Shown here in pieces: positions 1 through 5,738 of a stretch of DNA of 5,738 nt. The notes below the pieces were generated by a model. The model did no database searches. It saw nothing but the letters and a program-made list of their open reading frames with translations, and was not told the DNA's origin. Every line of letters begins with the position of its first letter. Position 1 is the first letter of the stretch. Source of the DNA: Cytophagales bacterium (GTDB lineage: Bacteria; Bacteroidota; Bacteroidia; Cytophagales; JAAEPT01). The position numbers and the translations under genes are program-made. The stretch spans positions 1 through 5,738 of the forward strand of contig WTJX01000536.1 of NCBI GenBank assembly GCA_011524675.1. Reading direction: 5' to 3'.

Positions 1-67
1 ATTTAGATGATACAATGATATAACAAAGCATCCGACTGCTTTTACATATTAAATGTATTGCTTGGTC

Positions 68-96
68 AGGCTATGCAAAATACTTTTGCATAGCCT
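68..96. terminator. Perfect 13-bp hairpin downstream of the HTCS gene
   Basis: AGGCTATGCAAAA (68-80) pairs perfectly with TTTTGCATAGCCT (84-96) around a TAC loop. It lies 125 bases beyond the HTCS stop. On the minus strand no T-tract follows, while on the plus strand TTATAT follows. It may terminate the HTCS transcript imperfectly, act in both directions, or end a plus-strand-reading transcript. I infer a terminator from position and stem quality only. Confidence 0.5.
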
Positions 97-155
97 TATA
101 TCACTTATTTAGCTTCAACCTTACGATCACGGCGAAGGAATCGTAATATCTATCA

Positions 156-212
156 CTTTGTAATTACGAAACTATGCATACAAAGACTTTATTGAAACAA
201 CAGAACTTTGTA
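156..212. repeat. Three copies of CTTTGTA/TACAAAG just after the HTCS stop
   Basis: CTTTGTA occurs at 156-162 and 206-212, and its reverse complement TACAAAG at 179-185. The central copy can pair with either flanking copy, so two mutually exclusive hairpins are possible (the right pair extends to 8 bp, ATACAAAG with CTTTGTAT, loop of 20 bases). No T-tract follows either fold. It could be a weak 3' structure or a set of protein-binding half-sites. Confidence 0.4.
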
Positions 213-220
213 TAAAGAAA

Positions 221-3200
221 TTACTGTTCGTCCTTCTTTTTGTATGCTTTCCTATACTCTCGCATACTTATTTCATATTTTTTCTTAAAGAGTGTTCTAA
301 AGTTTTGTAGGTTTTGGTAACCTAGAGAGTAAATGATATCTGAGAAACTTCGCTCTGTGTTAATGATGAGTTCTGCTGCTTTTTTGAGTTTGAGAGAGGT
401 TATTAACTCTTTGACGGTATATCCAGTGAGTTTGGAAACTTTGGTGTAGAGTAGGCGCTTGGAGATACCTATTTCCTTGGCTAAAAAGGCGACATTGAAG
501 TTTTCCTCGGTCATATGTTGTTCTATGGTAGTGATTAGTTTTTTTAAGAAAATAGTTTCTTCGGACTCTGTAAAACCTTCTGGCTGTGGCATTAGCTTTA
601 ATTCTCTTTCGAGCCAGTCTTTGCTATGCTGTAATGTAACTAATAGGTTTCTGATTTTTAATTTTAAGTTTTGGATATTCAAAGGTTTGGCGATAAGGTC
701 ATTTGCCCCAGTATTCAAAACATTGGTTTCGCTCTCACCAGAGGCAGTAACCATAATAATAGGAATATGAGCAGTCTTAGTATCTTTTTTTAATACTTGA
801 CATAGCTCCATTCCTGTCATTTGTGGCATCATTACATCTGTGATGATAAGGTCTGGTAGCTTTTCTTTTGCGATTTGTACGCCTTTTTCTCCATTGCTGG
901 CAATATATAATTTGTAATGGGGCGAAAGCTCGTAGCTTAAATATTCTCTTAAGTCACGATCGTCTTCTACAATCATGATGCTGTGGGTACTCTCGCTTTG
1001 AGTAAGAGGAGAAAAAGAAGAATCAAACTTTTCTACTGTTTCTGATCCCTGTTTTTCTTTTTTTTCATAAGGAAGTAAGAGGCTTACTTTAGTTCCTTTG
1101 GTGTATTCGCTTGTGATGTTGACTTCTCCTTCATGTGCTTCTACATATTCTTTGACGATAGATAAGCCTATGCCTTTTCCTTCTTTCTTTTTGTCTTCTT
1201 GATAAAAACGGGTAAACAGTTGATTTAAGGCTTCTTTTTTGATGCCTTGCCCTGTGTCTTCTATACTTACTTGTACCATTTCTTTCTCGTGATGTAAGCT
1301 TACAAGTAGGCTGATTGTTCCTTTTGCAGGGGTATATTTGATGGCATTAGAAAAAAGGTTGAAAATAACTCGTTCCATTTTTTCTTTGTCAAAATAAAGA
1401 AAAAGCTCTTTTAGTTCGTTTTGGTAAACCAATTTGATGTCGTTTTGCTTTAAGATAAAAGAAAAGGTTTGCACAAGGTTTGAAAGGAAACTGGTGAGCT
1501 CTACTTTCTGCATGTTAAAAGTAAGGTTGTCATATTGTAATGTGGTAAAGTCTAGTACTTGATCTACTAAGGTGAGTAAGCGGGACGTGCTTTTGCTCAT
1601 GGTTTGCAGAAGGTAGTCTTTCTCTTGTGCTGATAGCTCTGTAGAAAGTATTTTTTGTAGTGGCTCATGGACCATAGTGAGCGGTGTTTTGAGATCATGG
1701 GAGACGTTGGTGAAGAATTTAATTTTCTCTTGGTCTGTTTCTCTAAGCTTTTTTTCTAAGTCTAGTTTTAGCTCGTATGACTTTTTATTGGTTTTGTTCT
1801 TTACAGAGAAATGAATATACACAAAGATGTAAAGCCCTATTCCTACGATGCAAAGCGTGATAAACCACCACTTCAACCAAAAGGGGGTAGCGACAAAGAG
1901 GGGAACACGAATAATTTTTGAATTCCACTTATCACTCTCATTATTACACTGTAAAAAGAGTTCATGTCTACCGTATGAAAGGTTATAAAACTTGATTTCG
2001 TGGTCTTTGGCAAATTGATATTGCCACGGATCTGTATCCTTGAGTTTATATCGGAATCTAATACTCTTTTGTGAAATAAAATTTGGTACTGATACTTTGA
2101 AGCTAAGATTGCGTTGAGTGTAGGATAAGTGTTGTAGTGCATCAAAGTCAAGGCTTTGGTTACCATTGATTTTAAAAGATTCTAACAAAGGAGTGTATTC
2201 GACATTACTTTCTTCAAACTTATGAGGGTCAAAAGAAACTAGTCCTCCTTTGGTACCAAAGTGCAATATACCATCTTGTGTTTTGAGGGATGCGGAAACT
2301 ACAAACTGTTCCGAAGGTAAACCTTGTTCTTTGTAATAATTGATAAACTTCTCATGCTTGGTATCAAAAAAGCTGAGTCCTTTTCTACTTCCCAACCATA
2401 AAGCTGAATCATTTTGAATAACAATGCTCTTTAGCTGATTGTCTAAAAGTCCGTCTTTGTATGTATAATTTTTTTCTATCACATACTGGTCGTTTGCAGC
2501 TTGGTAACGTAGTTTGGAAAGTCCATTATATGTTGCTACCCAAAGTATGTTTTTTTGAAAAATAAATTGACTTACATTGTTGTTCGCTAAACCATTTTTT
2601 TCGAGATAGTTCACCCTATGGACGACAGAATCTTTTTGGTCAAGTTTTAGCTGAATTAAACCATTTTTGAACGTAGCTATATACAAATGTTTTTTGTTTT
2701 GATCGTAGTACAGTTGGTTCACATTAATGTTTTTTAAGACATTTTTCGTACTGAATTGCTCTCCTGTCCATGTGAGTCTAAATACCCCTCTAGGCAAATT
2801 AGCTGCCCAAGAAATACTATCATGGGCGTGAACAAAGTTTGTAAAAGCAATATTGGCTGTTTTTTTTCTATGTACTTTTTTAGTAACATGATTGTTGTTC
2901 AAGAGATATAGATGATAGGGAGTGCTATATATCATTAAAGAATCTTGAAAAGGCTCAATAAATAGCCCCCTAACATCACTTTTGTATAGTATAGGAGTGG
3001 TGTCATTGGCATATTTCACCCACAGTGTATTATTTTTTAAAATGAACCATATATTTCCCTGCTTATCTTCTTTAATGTCTGTTATAGTGTTATTCCCAAG
3101 TACACTATGGAGTTTAGGATCAACAAAATGTATTTTAGAAAAATGCAGTATGGTAAAGTCATTGTTAAAAACCAGCCATAAATGATGATGCCTGTCTAAG

Positions 3201-4084
3201 AAGATATTTTTACATAAATCAAAATTATAATTGCCCTCTAGATTAATCTTTTCTACAAAGTAATTATCCTTTTGTGAGAGATGTATAAAAAAGATACCTT
3301 GAAGTGTAACACACCAAAGTCCATTTCTTGAGGTATCAAAATATATTTTTTTTATTCTTGATGAAAACGTTTCTATTAATGACCATGTTTTGGTGGACGC
3401 ACTATATCTAAAGAGTTTATGATTGGTAGGTACCCAAATATTTTCATGTTGATCAGTAGTAAGTCCATGTATTCTAAATGGTAAGTCTATCAGTTCTTTT
3501 ATTTGCAATGTAGGGTTAGGGGCTATCACTGCCATTTTTTGTTTTAAATTGAACCATACTTTCTTGCCGTTGGTATGTGTAAACGAAGTTCCATAAGGAG
3601 GACAGTCCAAAGGTATAACACTTAAACTATCGCCTAATTCTTTATCTATATTCATGTAGGCAGGTCTTCCCTTTACTCCCATAATGAGTATAGAATCTAG
3701 TACCGCTATATTGTTGGTCTTCAATGGATAATCAAAGGAGGCTTTTTTTAAGACTTGGGTAGCAATGGTATAATAGTATAAATAATTGTCTTGAGTAATG
3801 AGCCAAATGCGCCCATAATTGTCAAAGTCAAGGTTTTTGATATCTCTCAATGGTGAGCTTCTATCTTTATCCAAAAAGGCACATTGTAAATATTCGTATC
3901 CATCAAAACGAAAAAGCCCATCCTCACCTACCATCCAAATGAACCCAGACTTTCCTTGTTTAACACTTGAAATACCTTGAGTAGGGAGAAGTGTTGTTTT
4001 TGCAAACGATTTGAAGAGTGCGCCTTCAAAGGAAGATGCAATAGAAAAAGAAAACAATAAAAAGGCTATGAAAAAATATTTCAT
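221..4084 (-). CDS. Hybrid two-component system regulator (propeller sensor, histidine kinase, receiver and AraC DNA-binding domain in one protein)
   Basis: This is a complete one-protein signalling system of 1287 residues, typical of Bacteroidota HTCS regulators. Residues 1-18 form a signal peptide with no lipobox Cys. Residues about 36-622 hold degenerate two-component-regulator propeller repeats (for example GFIWMVGEDGLFRFDGYEY at 47-65, GNIWFILKNN at 343-352, ILWVATYNGLSKL at 513-525), probably two beta-propellers. A Y_Y_Y-type beta-sandwich follows (about 625-733), then a transmembrane helix (736-759). The DHp domain has phospho-accepting His796 in SHDLKTPL. The ATPase domain shows the N box (Asn909, Asn913), DTGQG from Asp943 and GKGIGL at 969-974. 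The receiver has Asp1041/Asp1042, phospho-acceptor Asp1083, Thr1113 and Lys1133. The AraC-type HTH pair spans about 1195-1280. All catalytic residues are present, so it should be active. The start is firm: a signal peptide follows it, and an in-frame TGA lies six codons upstream (4100-4102). There is no Shine-Dalgarno sequence. The ligand and targets are unknown. Confidence 0.96.
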   Translation of the reverse strand: MKYFFIAFLLFSFSIASSFEGALFKSFAKTTLLPTQGISSVKQGKSGFIWMVGEDGLFRFDGYEYLQCAFLDKDRSSPLRDIKNLDFDNYGRIWLITQDNYLYYYTIATQVLKKASFDYPLKTNNIAVLDSILIMGVKGRPAYMNIDKELGDSLSVIPLDCPPYGTSFTHTNGKKVWFNLKQKMAVIAPNPTLQIKELIDLPFRIHGLTTDQHENIWVPTNHKLFRYSASTKTWSLIETFSSRIKKIYFDTSRNGLWCVTLQGIFFIHLSQKDNYFVEKINLEGNYNFDLCKNIFLDRHHHLWLVFNNDFTILHFSKIHFVDPKLHSVLGNNTITDIKEDKQGNIWFILKNNTLWVKYANDTTPILYKSDVRGLFIEPFQDSLMIYSTPYHLYLLNNNHVTKKVHRKKTANIAFTNFVHAHDSISWAANLPRGVFRLTWTGEQFSTKNVLKNINVNQLYYDQNKKHLYIATFKNGLIQLKLDQKDSVVHRVNYLEKNGLANNNVSQFIFQKNILWVATYNGLSKLRYQAANDQYVIEKNYTYKDGLLDNQLKSIVIQNDSALWLGSRKGLSFFDTKHEKFINYYKEQGLPSEQFVVSASLKTQDGILHFGTKGGLVSFDPHKFEESNVEYTPLLESFKINGNQSLDFDALQHLSYTQRNLSFKVSVPNFISQKSIRFRYKLKDTDPWQYQFAKDHEIKFYNLSYGRHELFLQCNNESDKWNSKIIRVPLFVATPFWLKWWFITLCIVGIGLYIFVYIHFSVKNKTNKKSYELKLDLEKKLRETDQEKIKFFTNVSHDLKTPLTMVHEPLQKILSTELSAQEKDYLLQTMSKSTSRLLTLVDQVLDFTTLQYDNLTFNMQKVELTSFLSNLVQTFSFILKQNDIKLVYQNELKELFLYFDKEKMERVIFNLFSNAIKYTPAKGTISLLVSLHHEKEMVQVSIEDTGQGIKKEALNQLFTRFYQEDKKKEGKGIGLSIVKEYVEAHEGEVNITSEYTKGTKVSLLLPYEKKEKQGSETVEKFDSSFSPLTQSESTHSIMIVEDDRDLREYLSYELSPHYKLYIASNGEKGVQIAKEKLPDLIITDVMMPQMTGMELCQVLKKDTKTAHIPIIMVTASGESETNVLNTGANDLIAKPLNIQNLKLKIRNLLVTLQHSKDWLERELKLMPQPEGFTESEETIFLKKLITTIEQHMTEENFNVAFLAKEIGISKRLLYTKVSKLTGYTVKELITSLKLKKAAELIINTERSFSDIIYSLGYQNLQNFRTLFKKKYEISMREYRKAYKKKDEQ

Positions 4085-4128
4085 GTGTTTAAAATGTGTT
4101 CAAGTGTTTGTGTGTTCATGTATTCAAG
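4083..4128. repeat. Cluster of TGTGTTC-type repeats abutting the HTCS start codon
   Basis: Two adjacent 11-base near-copies, ATGTGTTTAAA (4083-4093) and ATGTGTTCAAG (4094-4104), are followed by TGTGTTCATG (4111-4120) and TATTCAAG (4121-4128). A further TGTGTTCAA lies at 4241-4249. On the minus strand the words read as CTTGAACACA and TTTAAACACAT, ending inside the initiator ATG. The cluster therefore forms the translation-initiation region of the HTCS mRNA, which is A-rich as often seen where Shine-Dalgarno sequences are absent. Confidence 0.6.
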
Positions 4129-4201
4129 TTGATAACTACCTGTTATTCAGTATGTTACACATATTTTAATCATGCGCTTGTCTGTCGATATTAACGCCAC
4201 A

Positions 4202-4229
4202 TTAGACATTTGACCTTTGACATTCGACA
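4202..4229. repeat. Tandem heptamer repeat, four units of consensus TTTGACA
   Basis: Four consecutive 7-base units are visible: TTAGACA, TTTGACC, TTTGACA and TTCGACA. Each differs from the consensus by at most one base. The array lies 118 bases upstream of the HTCS start. Such arrays can change copy number by slippage, or serve as iterated binding sites. Nothing in the sequence shows which applies. Confidence 0.7.
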
Positions 4230-4277
4230 TACTCGTTTCATGTGTTCAAATATTCTTATGCAAATATTTGTGTACAA

Positions 4278-4285
4278 CAAATCTA
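4278..4285 (-). promoter_or_regulatory. Possible Bacteroidota-type -7 element for the HTCS gene
   Basis: The minus strand reads TAGATTTG, an exact match to the TAnnTTTG consensus of the housekeeping sigma factor in Bacteroidota. The matching -33 TTTG is not clear: a TTTA lies 16 bases upstream (4302-4305), which is imperfect in sequence and spacing. If real, transcription would begin near 4270 and leave a leader of about 185 bases containing both repeat clusters. A short degenerate motif in AT-rich DNA can occur by chance. Confidence 0.27.
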
Positions 4286-4441
4286 AAACATCATATATGG
4301 TTAAAGAAATATTTTTAGCCTATTGGGGATATTTCCTCTACCAACACTGTGTAAATATTGAAAGATTAGGTAATAAAGGAAGTCTGAAGGTAATATTCAA
4401 ATTAGTAGGTGATAACCTAGCCTGTAAACAAAATGTAATAA

Positions 4442-4454
4442 AAAGGAGGTGATC
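4442..4454 (+). other. Extended Shine-Dalgarno-like word complementary to the 16S rRNA 3' end
   Basis: AAAGGAGGTGATC is the exact complement of the conserved bacterial 16S rRNA tail, and the minus strand therefore carries GATCACCTCCTTT. No start codon lies at normal spacing downstream on the plus strand: the next ATG (4469-4471) is 19 bases after GGAGG and opens a 38-codon frame that crosses hairpin C. The TGA of an unrecognised 80-codon plus-strand frame lies inside the word (4450-4452). I see no flanking 16S sequence, so an rRNA fragment is not supported. Its function is unknown and it may be chance. Confidence 0.4.
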
Positions 4455-4489
4455 TAAAAAAAGGGGAAATGACAATATGTTACCATTAT

Positions 4490-4539
4490 AAAAAAAAAGA
4501 CATAAGACAAAAGAATATGATTTCTTTCGTCTTATGTCT
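4490..4539 (-). terminator. 18-bp stem with an 8-T tract, strong intrinsic terminator for minus-strand transcripts (hairpin C)
   Basis: The arm at 4498-4515 (AGACATAAGACAAAAGAA) pairs with 4522-4539 around a 6-base loop, with one imperfect position. In minus-strand RNA that position is a G-U wobble; in plus-strand RNA it is an A-C mismatch, so the minus direction folds better. After the stem the minus strand reads eight Ts (plus-strand As at 4490-4497). This is the best terminator in the window. It should stop read-through from the cargo gene into the HTCS gene, supporting separate transcription units. Confidence 0.82.
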
Positions 4540-4583
4540 AGTATTTGTCAATTCTTACTTTACGATCATAAGAGGAGACCTAT

Positions 4584-4610
4584 AAAAAAGTTACTAAGTA
4601 CTTAGTAACT
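4584..4610 (-). terminator. 22-bp perfect palindrome plus T-tract, likely terminator of the secreted-protein gene (hairpin B)
   Basis: Bases 4589-4610 are a perfect palindrome: AGTTACTAAGT followed at once by its reverse complement. As RNA it would fold into a stem of about nine pairs with a GUAC loop. On the minus strand the stem is followed by a run of Ts (plus-strand As at 4584-4588), the arrangement of an intrinsic terminator reading away from the cargo gene. The stem is AT-rich, so termination strength is uncertain. A perfect palindrome could instead be a protein-binding site. Confidence 0.6.
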
Positions 4611-4643
4611 AGACCTGACAGGTTTCGAAAGCCTGTCAGGTCT
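4611..4643. repeat. Perfect 12-bp inverted repeat, hairpin A after the secreted-protein gene
   Basis: The arm AGACCTGACAGG (4611-4622) is matched perfectly by CCTGTCAGGTCT (4632-4643) around a 9-base loop, TTTCGAAAG, which could pair further. The hairpin starts 30 bases past the cargo-gene stop. On the minus strand it is not followed by a T-tract but abuts the next palindrome directly. On the plus strand only TTT follows it. It may protect the 3' end or help terminate transcription, or be a dispersed genomic repeat. Its higher GC content stands out from the surrounding DNA. Confidence 0.8.
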
Positions 4644-4672
4644 TTAATCAAGTTAGTCAGTTTTACTTATAA

Positions 4673-5738
4673 TTAATTTTTAATCAATTTAAGATAACCA
4701 CTCGTTTTTTTCCCTTCTATATATAGCATATACATGCCTTTGGAAAGGTCTGATGTATGGATAAAAACAGGGTTGACCAATTCTTTCAAGACAACACCAT
4801 TCATATCTATCAATTTCACTTTTGATTCTCCTATAGAAGATAAGTCTATATTAATTTGATCTGAAAAAGGATTTGGACTAATAGCATGTTGTAATATACT
4901 TAATGGGTCGTCTGTAGAAGTCAAAATGTTAGGATTTAGGTTATTGACTTCGCTGATATCCAAAGAAGCATTATTATCTTTATTTTGGTTTAACAACTCC
5001 CCTCCATTTAACATAATCTCATCTGCAAGGATCATTTCTGTATTTACAGTTTCATCACCAGTTATTGTATAAGAGAAAAACACATCAGTGCCTTGGTATG
5101 AATGATATACTAGTTCTTTGTCAATGGAAGTGATGGAAATAGTAGGGTCACTATCAAGAATATTTGATACAAAGATGTTGTCGCTATAGCCTACTTTAAC
5201 AAAAATCGTTTCTCCTTCTACATATATATGATCTGTAACTTCAAGAGCTACACTAGAAGCACTTTCTACTACAGATAGACTCGTAACAGACGGTGGTGTA
5301 ACAAAGCTTACATTTAATGTTATGATAGAATCACAACCTGCTACTGTGCTAATGGTATCTTTATATACGCCTGCGCTGTTTACTTCATAGTTACCAGAAG
5401 GAACGATAAAGCTGTTAGCAGTAACCGCAGTATCTATTGCTGTAGTATTTTCTTTCGCTATACATATATCTGCTTCTGTGTACAACAAGTTATTTCCAGA
5501 AGTGTTTTGAAAAGAATGATAAGCATTCCCTCCTACGATGAAGGATATAAACCTATACCCTCTGTTTGACCCACTAAAATTTTCACTATCATTAGGCTTT
5601 AATTCACTAGATGATAGCGAATCTCCTTCTGGGTAATAAGCATAAAGCACTTTTTGATTATTTACATAGTCTGGATGAGAAGACGAAGATGTAAAACCTA
5701 AGTAAATTTTTTGATCGCCTGTATTCACTCTATTGAAG
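4673..5738 (-). CDS. C-terminal part of a secreted multidomain protein with a type IX secretion sorting domain (5' end outside the window)
   Basis: The reading frame stays open to the right edge: codons for Phe-Asn-Arg precede the GTG at 5726-5728, so that GTG is not a supported start and the protein is N-terminally truncated here. Counting from that codon as residue 1, residues 1-90 are a Ser/Asn/Tyr-rich beta-like segment I do not recognise. Residues about 105-140 match a repeat common in secreted Bacteroidota proteins (SFIVPSGNYEVNSAGVY, then GCDSIITLNV). Residues about 147-260 resemble a bacterial Ig-like domain (FFSYTITGDE at 217-226, IMLNGGEL at 238-245). Residues about 279-351 form a type A T9SS sorting domain: PNPFSDQINI, VKLIDMNG, DLSKGMYMLYIEG and a terminal YLKLIKN. 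The product should be exported by Sec, carried across the outer membrane by T9SS, and released or anchored after removal of the C-terminal domain. No catalytic domain is visible, so its role (adhesin, enzyme or other) depends on the missing part. Three inverted repeats follow the TAA stop. Confidence 0.88.
   Translation of the reverse strand, partial: FNRVNTGDQKIYLGFTSSSSHPDYVNNQKVLYAYYPEGDSLSSSELKPNDSENFSGSNRGYRFISFIVGGNAYHSFQNTSGNNLLYTEADICIAKENTTAIDTAVTANSFIVPSGNYEVNSAGVYKDTISTVAGCDSIITLNVSFVTPPSVTSLSVVESASSVALEVTDHIYVEGETIFVKVGYSDNIFVSNILDSDPTISITSIDKELVYHSYQGTDVFFSYTITGDETVNTEMILADEIMLNGGELLNQNKDNNASLDISEVNNLNPNILTSTDDPLSILQHAISPNPFSDQINIDLSSIGESKVKLIDMNGVVLKELVNPVFIHTSDLSKGMYMLYIEGKKTSGYLKLIKN

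Larger units (their letters stand above)
4085..4672. other. 588-base intergenic region between the secreted-protein gene and the HTCS gene
   Basis: I see no convincing gene here. From the cargo-gene side it holds three inverted repeats (4611-4643, 4589-4610, 4498-4539), a 16S-tail-like word (4442-4454), an AT-rich stretch with one weak promoter match (4278-4285), a heptamer array (4202-4229) and a TGTGTTC repeat cluster next to the HTCS start. Bases 4130-4200 show nothing I can name. The plus strand has an 80-codon TTG-initiated frame (4210-4452) with no recognisable motif. I infer that the region contains the terminators of the cargo gene and the promoter and leader of the HTCS gene. Confidence 0.7.

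Noticed and set aside
1..31. A minus-strand ATG at 29-31 opening a frame that runs off the left edge.
   Set aside because: Only ten codons are visible, with no supporting signal; it cannot be judged from this window.
459..770. A plus-strand open frame inside the HTCS gene, with others at 1873-2166 (minus, other frame) and 2982-3185 (plus).
   Set aside because: They overlap a well-supported domain-rich CDS in other frames and show no domain of their own.
4210..4452. An 80-codon plus-strand open frame in the intergenic region.
   Set aside because: It starts with TTG inside the heptamer repeat, has no recognisable motif, and lies antisense to the presumed HTCS leader. A 51-codon version from an internal ATG is no more convincing. 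Not listed as a gene.
4442..4454. Remnant of a 16S rRNA gene on the minus strand.
   Set aside because: Only 13 bases match the conserved tail; the sequence on both sides does not continue the 16S gene.
4469..4585. A 38-codon plus-strand frame starting at ATG 4469 after the Shine-Dalgarno-like word, with a hydrophobic middle.
   Set aside because: The spacing to GGAGG is 19 bases, and the frame runs through the hairpin C terminator and its A-tract. The hairpin explains this sequence better than a peptide.
4498..4643. CRISPR-like or insertion-sequence end repeats.
   Set aside because: The palindromes are unrelated to each other, show no regular spacers, and flank no transposase gene.
5726..5728. 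GTG as the start of the T9SS cargo gene.
   Set aside because: The frame continues upstream to the window edge (Phe-Asn-Arg) and no signal peptide follows the GTG, so the real start lies outside.

Overview
The window looks like part of a Bacteroidota chromosome, probably from a free-living lineage such as Flavobacteriia or Cytophagia rather than a gut Bacteroides. The DNA is AT-rich. It carries one full-length hybrid two-component system (HTCS) regulator, a fused architecture typical of Bacteroidota. It also carries the C-terminal part of a protein with a type IX secretion (T9SS) sorting domain, and T9SS is restricted to that phylum. The HTCS start codon has no Shine-Dalgarno sequence, as is usual there. 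The genus cannot be fixed from this sequence.

Layout, with both genes on the minus strand: 5738-4673 is the 3' portion of a T9SS cargo gene that runs off the right edge. 4672-4085 is a 588-base intergenic region. 4084-221 is the 1287-residue HTCS gene. 220-1 is a short non-coding flank with one strong hairpin and three copies of a CTTTGTA/TACAAAG word. There are no tRNA or rRNA genes, CRISPR arrays, or insertion sequences.

The intergenic region is the most structured part. Next to the cargo gene lie three inverted repeats in series (4611-4643, 4589-4610, 4498-4539). The last two are followed by T-tracts in the minus-strand direction, so they look like intrinsic terminators for the cargo gene. 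Next is a 13-base word (4442-4454) complementary to the 3' end of 16S rRNA. Closest to the HTCS gene are a tandem heptamer array (4202-4229) and a cluster of TGTGTTC-type repeats (4083-4128) that runs into the HTCS start codon.

The two genes are probably separate transcription units. The HTCS should sense a ligand in the periplasm with its propeller domains, pass a phosphate from His796 to Asp1083 within one polypeptide, and control target genes through its AraC-type DNA-binding domain. HTCS proteins commonly control carbohydrate-utilisation loci, but no SusC/SusD or glycoside hydrolase gene is visible, so ligand and regulon are unknown. I see no clear evidence of an undescribed system; the repeat-rich HTCS leader and the terminator series are the parts most worth checking.
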